Under the pieces are notes generated by a model. The model made no database searches, was not told where the DNA came from, and was given only the letters and a program-made list of their open reading frames with translations. A stretch of 64,000 nucleotides of DNA from Bradyrhizobium xenonodulans (lineage in GTDB: Bacteria; Pseudomonadota; Alphaproteobacteria; Rhizobiales; Xanthobacteraceae): NCBI RefSeq assembly GCF_027594865.1, contig NZ_CP089391.1, positions 6,726,501-6,790,500 on the forward strand, written 5' to 3'. Shown piece after piece: positions 41,555 to 50,544 of this stretch. Position numbers and translations under genes: made by a program. The number at the start of each line of letters is the position of its first letter. Position 1 is the stretch's first letter.

Positions 41555-43126
41555 CTACTTCATCATCGCTTCGACCTCGGCACGAAAGGCCTGGCGCGAG
41601 GCGTCGCGTGAATAGAACATGTGCCCGCCCGGATAGACCGCGAATTTGACCCGCGGCGCCGACCCAAAGGGCGGCAACTGATCGAGCGCCAGCTTCGAGC
41701 CGAAATAGGGCGTAACAATATCGAACAGGCCGTGCCCGACCATCACGTTCATCGTCGCGTCCGTGGCAAGGATCTCGCGCAGCTCTGAACGCGACTCCGG
41801 TAGGCTCTGGTGGCCGAAATCCCAGGCTCGTGTGACCGCGCGATTGAGCAGTTCATACGAGCCGTCCGGCCGCCAGTTGAGCTTGCGCGTCAGGACATCG
41901 ACGGCGGCACTGCTCAACGGCGCCGCGAGCGCATCGCCCGAGGGATCGCCGAAGCGGGAGCTATCCAAGTCCGGATAGGGATCGAGGCCGCGCACCGAGG
42001 CGTCATAACCGCCGGTCACCTTGCCGCTCTTGCGGTCGAACTCGCGGCGGAATTCGCCGCGGTCAAAGCGCCCGGCGAGCCGTCGGCTTACGGCCTTGTC
42101 AATGCCGGTCAAAGCGGCGACCTTGTCGGCGAGACGGTTGGTGGCCTCCTTGTCTGCTTGGCCCTTGATGAGGTCGGCCAAAAATTCGCCACGCGCGTAA
42201 GCTTCGACATCGGCGAGATCGGCGCGTTTGACCGCCCCCCTGTCCTCGCCCTTGGCTTCGCGGGCCACCGCGACATAGCTTGGCAGCGATGCGACAAGTC
42301 CCAGAAGGCTCGTGCTTGTGAACTCTCGGTAGTCGAACAGCGGCGAGAGCAGGATCAGGCCCTTCACGCCGACGCCCTGCTCCATCTGCAGATTGCGCAC
42401 AACCTTCGGTCCGCGAATGCCGCCATAGCTTTCGCCCGCGACGTATTTCGGCGAGGAGAGCCGCTCGTGCTTCTCGAGCCAGCGGCGGATCACAAGCGCG
42501 ATTGAACTGGCGTCACCATCGACCGAATAGAACCGCCTGCGCACATCTTCGCCCGTCGCCACGAAACGGCTATAGCCGGTACCGACAGGATCGATGAACA
42601 CGAGGTCGGTGAAATCGAGCCACGTCTCGGCGTTGGGCCTGACCTCGGGCGAGGCGGACGCTGTGACGGTTTCCGCATCGATCGGCAGCCGCCATGGCCC
42701 GGCATTGCCGAACTGCAGCCAAGCAGAGGATGACCCGGGGCCGCCGTTGAAGAGGAACGTCACCGGACGCGTGGCGCGATCTGTGCCGTCGAGCTGATAG
42801 GAGGTGTAGGCGATGTCGGCCTGCGGCTCGCCCTTGTGGTCGAACAGGTGGATCGAGCCCGCAGTCGCGATGAAACGAAGCGTCCGCCCGGGCAGCTCCA
42901 GCGTCTGTTTGGTGGTGGAATCCGGCGGCAGGCGATGCTGCTCGGCCCCCGATGGGGAAGTCGGCGCGCTGGCGCTGCGCGCGCCGGACCCGCCCTTCTG
43001 GCCGACCGGCGTCGGGGCGTCGGGACGCGGCGGCGGATCGTCGGCGCGGGCGCTCCCCATCACGGTGCACGCAAGTAGGGCCAGCGCGAGAGGGATGTGG
43101 CGCAGCGCGCTTAAATCGAACAGCAT
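41555..43126 (-). CDS. Secreted serine carboxypeptidase-like protein (S10)
   Basis: This is a 523-residue exported protease. The start MLFDLSALRHIPLALALLAC at 43126 gives a clean signal peptide and has GGGGAG upstream; the frame is open to 43240. A Pro/Ser-rich linker follows the cleavage site. The S10 hallmarks are TFLFNGGPGSSSAWLQFGNA (oxyanion region), VAGESYGGIRG (catalytic Ser), FDIVTPY (Asp) and YPGGHMFYSR (His). It should trim peptides from their C-termini in the periplasm. It is a complete gene between two tRNA 3' halves. It has no co-transcribed partner. Confidence 0.88.
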   Translation of the reverse strand: MLFDLSALRHIPLALALLACTVMGSARADDPPPRPDAPTPVGQKGGSGARSASAPTSPSGAEQHRLPPDSTTKQTLELPGRTLRFIATAGSIHLFDHKGEPQADIAYTSYQLDGTDRATRPVTFLFNGGPGSSSAWLQFGNAGPWRLPIDAETVTASASPEVRPNAETWLDFTDLVFIDPVGTGYSRFVATGEDVRRRFYSVDGDASSIALVIRRWLEKHERLSSPKYVAGESYGGIRGPKVVRNLQMEQGVGVKGLILLSPLFDYREFTSTSLLGLVASLPSYVAVAREAKGEDRGAVKRADLADVEAYARGEFLADLIKGQADKEATNRLADKVAALTGIDKAVSRRLAGRFDRGEFRREFDRKSGKVTGGYDASVRGLDPYPDLDSSRFGDPSGDALAAPLSSAAVDVLTRKLNWRPDGSYELLNRAVTRAWDFGHQSLPESRSELREILATDATMNVMVGHGLFDIVTPYFGSKLALDQLPPFGSAPRVKFAVYPGGHMFYSRDASRQAFRAEVEAMMK

Positions 43127-43518
43127 AGAGTTTTCTCCCCGGTCCGGCCGCACCTTTCTGTCAGGGGCCGATTGCGATGGTTTAAGGTTGCGGGACAGGC
43201 CGGACTGTCGTGGTTCTGGCTTATGGTGCACTAGGCGCATCTGCCTAACGGCTCTCTTCAGTTAGCTAAGAGTCGGGAACAACGAACCTGCTAAGTCTAG
43301 TAGTGACCTCTGTTCCTGAGGGCACGGGCCGCCTGCGCAATGGCACAAAGCCTACCCCATTCGGCTTCCGGCATTTCAACGAGTTCGCGCGCCGTCACCG
43401 GCCGATCTCCCCGTCAAACATACCGGCTTCGATTATCCGTCGCAGTCTTTCGCTGCAGGTCAAAATGTGGCCCCACTTGATTGCACCTCACCGCAACTTG
43501 ACTGAAGCCGAGGCGACA
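43127..43518. other. Intergenic stretch upstream of the carboxypeptidase
   Basis: No supported gene was seen. A weak hairpin with arms ctctt/aagag is present near 43255-43275. Confidence 0.4.
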
Positions 43519-43760
43519 TCATTCGAGGACGACCTTGAAGGAGGGATACGGCCGTTGGAAAGCGGCAAGCACACGATCGCGCGCCCGGTCCATCTCGCGA
43601 GCTGCTGCGTCGGTGGGCATGAAAGTTGGACAAGCAGGATTGCCGCAGCCGCAGGGCCCTGTTTCGCCGGAGGACAGTAGCGTTTTGAATCGGCGGCGAA
43701 GCTGGCCCAGCTCACGGACCGTCAATTCCAGCGCGCTGCGGATGCCGGCATCGCGGTTGT
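43519..43760 (-). pseudogene. Cys-rich hypothetical fragment
   Basis: The C-terminal part of a longer open frame, NRDAGIRSALELTVRELGQL followed by RRRFKTLLSSGETGPCGCGN and PACPTFMPTD, is protein-like with a CxCxxxxC cluster. The frame further upstream crosses the tRNA-Arg fragment and is not convincing, so only the tail is listed. No function is recognised. Confidence 0.35.
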
Positions 43761-43802
43761 GGTAAGCGAGGGAAGTCGGTGTATTTCGGCGCCTTCTCGC
43801 GT

Positions 43803-43848
43803 CCTCCGAGGGCGAAGGCCACACGTCCGAATCGTGTCGGGTGCGCCA
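43803..43848 (+). repeat. tRNA-Arg-like 3' half, putative attachment-site scar
   Basis: This is a 46-bp stretch beginning in an anticodon loop (CTCCGAG) with a variable region, a T-arm (ACACG/CGTGT with loop TCCGAAT) and an acceptor strand ending GCCA. It resembles the 3' half of tRNA-Arg(CCG). A change in the T-loop suggests that it is no longer part of a working tRNA. Confidence 0.65.
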
Positions 43849-44210
43849 ACTACGCCGATGCACGATCTCGATTGTCCGCTGACAATCAAATCGAGGTTCA
43901 TCATAGATCGCCAGGAATCGGACAACGCAGACGCGAGGTTGACGGCTTAGACGCCTCTCATGCGCTCTACGCTTCATGACGAGATCGGCTAGCGAAGGGA
44001 TCAGTTGCACGTCGCAATCTGATCATTATAGGGGCGAGGCATCGACCGCTCGACGTGCCCCCCTCACAGATCCGGACGGTCAGCTTTCTCCCATCCGGCT
44101 CCTCTGACGAGTAATGCTCAGGTCAATTGGTGACGCTGGCCGTGCACATATCATTCGGCATGCAATATTTTCGAGTCGGTTGACAAAATGCCCCGCATCT
44201 ATGTCGGCGT
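43849..44210. other. Intergenic stretch with no supported gene
   Basis: No protein-like frame longer than a few dozen codons and no clear structure was found. Confidence 0.5.
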
Positions 44211-45566
44211 TCACGGACGTGCGGCATCCTCTCGATACTCTTTCCGAAAGAAACGACGTGCGTTGCCGCGCATGATCTGCTCAATCAGGTCACGGGTGTC
44301 CTCAAGCGCGATCCAGCCCTCGGCGACCAATTGCGAGAGCGCCTGCGCGATTCCACGGCGCGCTACGAACGCATGGCCATAAATTGGCTCGACAGCGACA
44401 TAGTCGCCACCGAAGGTGAAGATCTTGTTGGACGGGACCGCCATCAGAAACTCTTTCAGAAAACGAACGCCCGCCACCGGATTGATAATCCATGCCCAGC
44501 ACATGTCGATCGCGGCGTTAGGGTAATGTTTGGCCAGCGCGATAAATTCGTGCTCGTATGGATAGCCGATGTGCATTAGAACGAATCGGGTTTCTGGAAA
44601 GTCCTGCAACAGACGGCAGACGTCTGCGGCATTGCTGTGGGTACGACCGAGTTGCATCACGCCGAAACCAGCCAAAACGCCGGTATGCAGTTTGACCGGC
44701 AAGCCGCACTCGCCAGCCTTGCCGACGCAATAGCGGAATAGATAATCTTGCAGCGCCTTGAGATCCTCAGGACCGAGGGCGTGCAACGCGCCGACTCTGT
44801 CGGCATGGTGGGGAAATAACCTTGACGCATGGGCTTTGGTGACCGGCTCGAAATCGAGAGCGCGCGAATAGGCAATTTGCGATTTTACAGCCACGGCTTT
44901 GGCGCCGTATGTTGCGAAATAGAAGTCGATGACCTCAAGCCACTCATCGAGCGTCGTCGGGCGTTTGCCTGTCTCGGCTTCCACCCACGCAAAGTCAGCA
45001 GCGCTACACCGGCACAACTGAAGAATGCTTATATCGTGGTCGAGTAGCCCTGGCTGCTCGGTCTCCATAAAGATGCGCTGCAGCGAATTGACGTGGCAGC
45101 CCTCGATGTTCGCGAGGCCCAGAATGCGTGCGTAAAAGCCGGGCTGAACGGTTTCACGATATTTCTCGGCGATGCGAGGCAGGCTCTCGGCTGTCAGATC
45201 ATCTTCGCCGTAAACGCCGCGAAATGTATGGCGCAGAGCCTGGGCGTAACCCGTGTGGCGGATGCGGTCCCAATAGGGGGCGATCAGCCGATATTTTTCC
45301 TGGCTCGCGAGATCCGGCCCGAGAAACCTTCGCAGGTCGGCTGGTGGCAGACCTGCAACCACCAGGTCCTCGGCAGCATAGGACCTGAATAGATAGGCCC
45401 AGTCGTCGCATGGCAATGTTCGCGGATGAATCGCGCCGGAAAGACGCTGACTTTCCTCGATCAGATGCTCATGGGTGTCCACAAATGGCGTCTCCTCGAC
45501 CCATTGTGCGATTTGTCGATCGGAGTCCGTCATTGCGTCCCAGCCAACCGCAGTTCTACCTCTCAT
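44211..45566 (-). CDS. Amidohydrolase-superfamily enzyme
   Basis: This is a metal-dependent hydrolase of about 450 residues with a TIM-barrel fold. Barrel-end ligands are visible: FVDTHEHLIEES (His-x-His), LPVKLHTGVLAG, FVLMHIGYPYEHEF and a late FGGDYVAVEPIY (Asp). The pattern resembles the uronate-isomerase/AmidoH2 branch. The first methionine (45608) gives an extra 25 residues; I prefer a start near 45566 (MRGRTAVGWDAMTDSD), with ATG 45533 also possible. It is the last gene of a leftward run behind a complete amino-acid ABC transporter, so it probably acts on the imported compound. The substrate is unknown. Confidence 0.78.
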   Translation of the reverse strand: MRGRTAVGWDAMTDSDRQIAQWVEETPFVDTHEHLIEESQRLSGAIHPRTLPCDDWAYLFRSYAAEDLVVAGLPPADLRRFLGPDLASQEKYRLIAPYWDRIRHTGYAQALRHTFRGVYGEDDLTAESLPRIAEKYRETVQPGFYARILGLANIEGCHVNSLQRIFMETEQPGLLDHDISILQLCRCSAADFAWVEAETGKRPTTLDEWLEVIDFYFATYGAKAVAVKSQIAYSRALDFEPVTKAHASRLFPHHADRVGALHALGPEDLKALQDYLFRYCVGKAGECGLPVKLHTGVLAGFGVMQLGRTHSNAADVCRLLQDFPETRFVLMHIGYPYEHEFIALAKHYPNAAIDMCWAWIINPVAGVRFLKEFLMAVPSNKIFTFGGDYVAVEPIYGHAFVARRGIAQALSQLVAEGWIALEDTRDLIEQIMRGNARRFFRKEYREDAARP

Positions 45567-45689
45567 TTTGGGCTCCTTTTGGGTAAAGCCAGCTGCCTGC
45601 GTCCGCATTGGCGATCACGAGCAAGCACATGCTGTAAGTCTAGTGTTGACATCCTATCGCGGCGGGGCCTTCAGCCGCCGCTGGCAGGA

Positions 45690-46583
45690 TCAATAATTGA
45701 CGACATCACTAGGATGGGCAACGCGCTCTTTTAGCGCATCGGTCATTGGGAAGTTGAGATTGATGTTTTTCGGCGGGATCGGAGCCATGAACCATTTGTC
45801 GTAGATCTTTGTGAACTCGCCGGAAGCCATGAGTTTGGAAAGAACGTCGTCGACTATCTTTTTGAAGTCGGGATCACCCTTCGAGAACATCAGACCGTAA
45901 TAATAAATGGTACCGTAGTTAGCTTTCAGAAAGATGAGGTCGGCCGGGTTCGAATAATCGGCCTTCATACCGGCCAAGAGAATGTCAGCTTCCACCCACG
46001 CCGCTGCACGGCCGGTCGCGAGTAGCAGTAACGATTCCGCATGGTCTTTGGCTTGAGCGATAGTAAGATTGAGACCGTCATCTTGCGAAATGCCCTTGAC
46101 AATGCCGAGAGCATCGGAACCCTGCGTTACGACAACAGTCTTTCCCTTCAGATCTTTCGGCGTCTTGAACCCGCTCGCCGCCTTTGCGAGCCAAGCCGTT
46201 TGACTGGCGAAAGTTGAAACACTGAAGGAAACCTGTTCCAGACGCTGCTTGCTGCTGGCAGTGCCGCCACATTCGATGTCGATGGTACCGTTCTGAATAA
46301 GCGGGATTCGGTTCGATGAGTTGACCGGCGCAAGCTTTGTCTGAAGGTCTGGAGTGCCGAGATCAGATTTCAGACGATCGACGACATGCGCGCACAGGTC
46401 CAGGGAGAAACCAACAGGCTTCTGGTCAGCGCCGAGATACGAGAAGGGTATCGAAGCCTCGCGATAGCCAATGGTGATCACTCTTTTCGATTTGATTGTG
46501 TCGAGTGTTGGACCCGCATGGGCCGCGGAGACCAAAAACACGGTGATCGCGGTCGCGGAAAACAGTGCAAACATTTTAGACAT
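45690..46583 (-). CDS. Glutamate/aspartate-type periplasmic binding protein (GltI-like)
   Basis: This is a 297-residue family 3 solute-binding protein. Its signal peptide is MSKMFALFSATAITVFLVSAAHA. Recognisable blocks are KRVITIGYREASIPFSYLGA, PVGFSLDLCAHVVDRLKSDL, IPLIQNGTIDIECGGTASSK (GltI-type rather than HisJ-type) and YYYGLMFSKGDPDFKKIVDD. It should deliver a dicarboxylic or related amino acid to the permease pair. A degraded second copy of its C-terminus lies at 49038-49133. Confidence 0.9.
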   Translation of the reverse strand: MSKMFALFSATAITVFLVSAAHAGPTLDTIKSKRVITIGYREASIPFSYLGADQKPVGFSLDLCAHVVDRLKSDLGTPDLQTKLAPVNSSNRIPLIQNGTIDIECGGTASSKQRLEQVSFSVSTFASQTAWLAKAASGFKTPKDLKGKTVVVTQGSDALGIVKGISQDDGLNLTIAQAKDHAESLLLLATGRAAAWVEADILLAGMKADYSNPADLIFLKANYGTIYYYGLMFSKGDPDFKKIVDDVLSKLMASGEFTKIYDKWFMAPIPPKNINLNFPMTDALKERVAHPSDVVNY

Positions 46584-46663
46584 GGAAATGCCTCTCGTTC
46601 GAGTGAGACGCGCCTTTTGCGCCTTATTGGTTTTAGGGCGACTCGGACCTCGCAGCGGCGACC

Positions 46664-47431
46664 TCAGTGAATGATCTGATTGAGGAAGACCTTCGCACGT
46701 TGCGTGTTCGGCGCGCGAAAGAAGGTGGTCGGATCGCCCTCTTCCACGATTGAGCCGCGATCCATGAAGACCACACGATCCGCAACTTCCCGCGCAAAGC
46801 CCATTTCGTGCGTAACGCAGACCATCGTCATCCCGTCCTGCGCGAGCTCAACCATGGTTTCGAGCACCTCCTTGACCATTTCCGGGTCGAGGGCAGAAGT
46901 CGGCTCGTCGAACAGCATGATCTTGGGCTGCATGCACAGGGCGCGAGCTATAGCGACACGCTGCTGCTGACCGCCCGATAATTGCGCGGGATACTTCTTG
47001 GCCTGATCGTGAATCCGGACCTTCCTCAGCAACACCATAGCCCGCTCACGTGCTTCAGACTGAGCAAGACCCCTGACTTTCATCGGAGCCAACATGCAAT
47101 TTTCGACTACCGAGAGATGCGGAAACAGGTTGAAGCTCTGAAAGACCATGCCGACTTCACAGCGAATGCTGTTGATATCGCGGATCCGATCCGTCAGTTC
47201 GATCCCATCGACGACTATTCGGCCGGAATCGTGCTTTTCGATATGAATGATGCAGCGGATCAGGGTCGACTTACCCGACCCCGACGGCCCGCAGAGCACG
47301 ATCTTTTCTCCTTTTGCGACGTTGAGGTTGATGTCGCTTAGGGCATTGAAGCTGCCGAACCGCTTGACGAGGCGCTCGACGACAACCATCGGAAATTGGT
47401 CGGCTGGGCTAACTGCGCGCTCTTGCTGCAT
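46664..47431 (-). CDS. Amino-acid ABC transporter ATP-binding protein
   Basis: This is a 255-residue ATPase subunit. Walker A is GPSGSGKST, signature [15 protein letters not shown] and Walker [15 protein letters not shown], followed by the H-loop [10 protein letters not shown]. It lies between the permease genes and the binding-protein gene in a leftward operon and is complete, including a polar-amino-acid-type C-terminus ([19 protein letters not shown]). Confidence 0.94.
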   Translation of the reverse strand: MQQERAVSPADQFPMVVVERLVKRFGSFNALSDINLNVAKGEKIVLCGPSGSGKSTLIRCIIHIEKHDSGRIVVDGIELTDRIRDINSIRCEVGMVFQSFNLFPHLSVVENCMLAPMKVRGLAQSEARERAMVLLRKVRIHDQAKKYPAQLSGGQQQRVAIARALCMQPKIMLFDEPTSALDPEMVKEVLETMVELAQDGMTMVCVTHEMGFAREVADRVVFMDRGSIVEEGDPTTFFRAPNTQRAKVFLNQIIH

Positions 47432-47479
47432 GCTGGTCTCCAGGTTGTAGACCCAAAGGAATGACGGGCCATCGATTGA

Positions 47480-48175
47480 TTATCGGTCGGTGCCCGCGAT
47501 CGCGTACCTCTTGCGGAGCGAGGCGACCAATTGGGACGCGGCGGAGCTTATGATGAGATAAACAACAGCCACTGCGAGGTACATCTCGACGAGGCGACCA
47601 TTGAGCTGTGCAAGCTTCGATGCCGCACCAAGGAGATCGGTGAGCGATAGGACGTAAACGAGGGACGTATCCTGAAACAGAATGATGGTCTGGCTCAGTA
47701 TGATCGGACTGGCGACCCGAAACACCTGCGGAAGGACGACGTGGCGATACGTATCGAATGTCGACAAGGCGAGAGCCTGGCAGGCCTCGAATTGTCCTTT
47801 GTTCACCGCGCGCAACCCGACGCGGATGATTTCCGAATAGTAGGCGGCCTCGAACAAGCCGAAGGTGATGAACGCCGTATAGGTGGCACCGACTGGAATC
47901 GGACGACCATTGCCTGACAGGTGCCCCAGAACGATGGGCACCAAGAAGAAGAACCAAAACAGCACGAGAATGAGCGGAATCGATCGCATCAGGGCGACGT
48001 AGCTACGGACAAGTTGGCTCAGAATGCGGAGCTCAAAGTGCTGCAGGAGAGCGAAGAGCGTTCCAAGAAACATTCCAACCAGGAAGGCGGCTGCTGTCAA
48101 GGAAAGCGAGAACAGCAATCCTGGCCATAGATAGGGCCATGCCTGCGCGACAATGGAGAAATCGAGACTGTTCAT
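47480..48175 (-). CDS. Amino-acid ABC transporter permease (GltK-like)
   Basis: This is a 231-residue inner-membrane permease with about five helices and the EAA motif FEACQALALSTFDTYRHVVL. Its start overlaps the stop of the other permease by ATGA. It pairs with the 48172 gene product as a heterodimeric channel, as in Glt systems. Confidence 0.92.
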   Translation of the reverse strand: MNSLDFSIVAQAWPYLWPGLLFSLSLTAAAFLVGMFLGTLFALLQHFELRILSQLVRSYVALMRSIPLILVLFWFFFLVPIVLGHLSGNGRPIPVGATYTAFITFGLFEAAYYSEIIRVGLRAVNKGQFEACQALALSTFDTYRHVVLPQVFRVASPIILSQTIILFQDTSLVYVLSLTDLLGAASKLAQLNGRLVEMYLAVAVVYLIISSAASQLVASLRKRYAIAGTDR

Positions 48176-49008
48176 TTCACGACCTCCATACTGTCAGGCA
48201 GAGGGCTTTTCAGCTTCACATCGTCAAAATCTGACCCCACGGCTTCCTTGCCCAGTGCGGTACCGGGAATGCGCACCGATTTGTCGATGAGCATCATCGT
48301 CTGGTAGGCGATCAGAGCCAAAGCAAGATAGATGAGCGTGGCGGCACCGAATGCAGTGAAGGTTTGGAACGTAGCGTCGCTAATTTGGCGCGCCTGAGCG
48401 GTCAGTTCCATCAAGCCGATTGTCAAAGCAACGGACGTGTTCTTGTAGATGCCCATCACCTCGCTTGTCAGGCTTGGCACGATGAGGCGCAGAGCCTGCG
48501 GCAGAATGATATGGCGATAGGTCAGATATCCGCTTAGGCCAAGTGCGGCACCCGCTTCGGCTTGGCCCTTAGGCAAGGCTTCAATGCCTGCCCGAACCTG
48601 TTCTGCGATGCGCGCAGCGGTGTACAGGCTCAGACACCACAAGGCCGGAAAGAAAGATCCCCAGGGCGGAGGTATTTGCTTTATCCAGTCACCCATAGCA
48701 CTCGGAAGAAGCTCGGGCAGGACGAAGTACCAGAGAAACATTTGGACGAGAACGGGAATGTTCCGGAAGATCTCCACGTACAATCGAGCTAAGGCCCCTA
48801 AGAAGGGGTTCCGCACGGTTCGACCTATGCCGACGACGATTCCGACTGCGAACGCAATCCACCAACCGAAGAAGGCAAGCGCCAACGTCCAACCAAGACC
48901 CGAAAGAAGCCAGTCAATGTACCGCTGGCCGTCCATGGTCTTTTCAAGAAGAACTCCGAACATCGCGAGCCTCACGATTGCGGTGTGCACGACGACCATG
49001 CCCCGCAT
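48172..49008 (-). CDS. Amino-acid ABC transporter permease (GltJ-like)
   Basis: This is a permease of 278 residues from the first start, or about 254 from ATG 48936 (MDGQRYIDWLLSGLGWTLAL), which fits the family better. The EAA loop is AEAGAALGLSGYLTYRHIIL. A C-terminal cytoplasmic tail (DFDDVKLKSPLPDSMEVVK) is longer than in the partner. The stop overlaps the next start by four bases. Confidence 0.9.
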   Translation of the reverse strand: MRGMVVVHTAIVRLAMFGVLLEKTMDGQRYIDWLLSGLGWTLALAFFGWWIAFAVGIVVGIGRTVRNPFLGALARLYVEIFRNIPVLVQMFLWYFVLPELLPSAMGDWIKQIPPPWGSFFPALWCLSLYTAARIAEQVRAGIEALPKGQAEAGAALGLSGYLTYRHIILPQALRLIVPSLTSEVMGIYKNTSVALTIGLMELTAQARQISDATFQTFTAFGAATLIYLALALIAYQTMMLIDKSVRIPGTALGKEAVGSDFDDVKLKSPLPDSMEVVK

Positions 49009-49037
49009 GGTCGGTCGTCGTGCGCGTTGTGCCGGTA

Positions 49038-49133
49038 CTAATCGACCGCGTCACTTGAATGCGCGATCCTCTCCTTCAGCACGCCGGTGAGCAGAATGGC
49101 GTGATGCTCGCCCTTGGGCGGGATCGGGCTGCT
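49038..49133 (-). pseudogene. Fragment of a second GltI-like binding protein
   Basis: The frame ends SPIPPKGEHHAILLTGVLKE followed by RIAHSSDAVD, plainly related to the C-terminus APIPPKNINLNFPMTDALKE, RVAHPSDVVNY of the intact gene at 45690. The remainder is gone. It sits between the aminotransferase and permease genes, where a binding-protein gene would be expected in a Glt operon. Confidence 0.6.
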
Positions 49134-49177
49134 GTCTGCTTCGCGTGCGTTTTCTCGAACCGCTCCCATGCCAAATC

Positions 49178-50338
49178 CTAAGCGGCCCTGAATGACTTGT
49201 TTGACTCGCGTCCGCGGATGAGATGCACCAGACGATCCACATCGGCGACGGTGTTGAACATGCCGAACGATACACGGATGCCGTCGCGCTCGGGGGAAAC
49301 ACGCACCCCATTCTCTTCGAAGTAGCTGAGCCACTCTGTCGCGGGCAGACCAACGACGTAGATGTGGGGCGAGCGATGTTGCCGCTGACGCGGACCGACG
49401 AGACCGAGGTCGAGTTCGTCCAGTTGGGCGATGAGATGATCGCCCAGATCGAAGCAATGGTTCTGAATGTTCTTCACGCCGATCTGCTCGATCATATCGA
49501 GCGAGGCTCCGAGCGCGTGAATTGCAGGAAGGTTGAAGTTTCCCAGCTCGAAGCGTCGCGCGCTGGGCGATGGCGTCAGGCGGTCGGGACGAGCGACAAG
49601 GTCGTGAGGAATCTCCGCCAAACTCGCAGCGGCAAGATAGGCAGGCTCCAGTTCCTTCAGGGTCTTGTCCCAGTAGAGCAATCCGAGACCTTGAGGGACG
49701 AGCAATCCCTTGTGACTCCCGGAGCCAACGAAGCTTGCCCGGATGGCCTTCGCATCGATTGGAACAACCCCAATTGCCTGCATGACGTCTACGACGAAGT
49801 AGAGCTTCTTCTCCGCGCAAAGAGCGCCGATGCTCTCGATGTCGAAGCGATGTCCGGCGTGGAAGGTGACGTGCGAGAGCGAGATCGCGCGGGTCTTCTC
49901 GTCGATGTGCGGAAGGACAGTGTCGGCGTTTACGACGTCCGTCATCGGAAGGAAGTCGACCTCGACGCCCTTCTTCTTCAAATTGAGGAATGCATATGCG
50001 TTGTTTGGATGATCCCCATGGATCATCAAAACGCTGTCGCCGGCTCGCAGAGGCAGCGCGTTCGCCGCGATGTTCATGCTTTCCGACGTGTTCTTCGTGA
50101 AGGCAATTTCGTCGGCCGACACCCCAAGGAAACGGGCGACCTTGGCACGTGTTTGCTCGACCCGATCGAGCCATACGCTTTTCGGTCCGGCCGTCTCCAA
50201 GCCCTCACGAAGAAAGGTTTCGATCGCCGCCATTACGGGACGCGCGAGGGGCGCCTGAAAACCGGAGTCGAGGTAGACCATCCTTTCGGCTACCGGGAAC
50301 TCCCTGCGCACAGCCTCCACGTCGTAATGACGAGACAT
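49178..50338 (-). CDS. Class V aminotransferase (cysteine desulfurase-like fold)
   Basis: This is a PLP enzyme of about 386 residues. I prefer the start near 50338 (MSRHYDVEAVRREFPVAERM); an upstream in-frame start at 50383 is possible. Landmarks are VYLDSGFQAPLARPVMAAIE, FTKNTSESMNIAANALPLRA, SLSHVTFHAGHRFDIESIGA, VVDVMQAIGVVPID and the Schiff-base Lys in GSGSHKGLLVPQGLG. A small Arg-containing RVSFGMFNT near the end binds the substrate carboxylate in relatives. It is the first gene of the leftward catabolic operon and is divergent from an IclR regulator. The reaction could be transamination, lyase or desulfuration. Confidence 0.85.
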   Translation of the reverse strand: MSRHYDVEAVRREFPVAERMVYLDSGFQAPLARPVMAAIETFLREGLETAGPKSVWLDRVEQTRAKVARFLGVSADEIAFTKNTSESMNIAANALPLRAGDSVLMIHGDHPNNAYAFLNLKKKGVEVDFLPMTDVVNADTVLPHIDEKTRAISLSHVTFHAGHRFDIESIGALCAEKKLYFVVDVMQAIGVVPIDAKAIRASFVGSGSHKGLLVPQGLGLLYWDKTLKELEPAYLAAASLAEIPHDLVARPDRLTPSPSARRFELGNFNLPAIHALGASLDMIEQIGVKNIQNHCFDLGDHLIAQLDELDLGLVGPRQRQHRSPHIYVVGLPATEWLSYFEENGVRVSPERDGIRVSFGMFNTVADVDRLVHLIRGRESNKSFRAA

Positions 50339-50477
50339 CCCCATCTCCCTTTCGAGCACTTCGCCAGCACCGCTCCAATTCACGGCTCAGCCGCCGCCCA
50401 AACTCAGCCTGTGCAATGCACAAATTCCGATCAGAACGCGGCAACGCCAACGTTATGGGCAATTGCGCGACACGTCC

Positions 50478-50526
50478 AAATTATTTTTCATATTTCAGTA
50501 GCATTTACTCCGAAAATTGATAATTT
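50478..50526. promoter_or_regulatory. AT-rich inverted repeat, candidate IclR operator
   Basis: AAATTATTTTTC (50478-50489) and GAAAATTGATAATTT (50512-50526) form an imperfect palindrome between the divergent aminotransferase and iclR genes. The region is sharply AT-rich against its surroundings and should contain both promoters. Confidence 0.45.
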
Positions 50527-50544
50527 GTACTAAGGGAGATTTTT

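Noticed and set aside
43722-43925. Short minus-strand protein containing GAPDTIRTCGL
   Set aside because: It is the well-known artefact of reading a tRNA backwards; it corresponds to the tRNA-Arg 3' half at 43803-43848.
49223-50533. 436-codon plus-strand open frame
   Set aside because: It is antisense to the class V aminotransferase, whose PLP lysine and other landmarks are clear.
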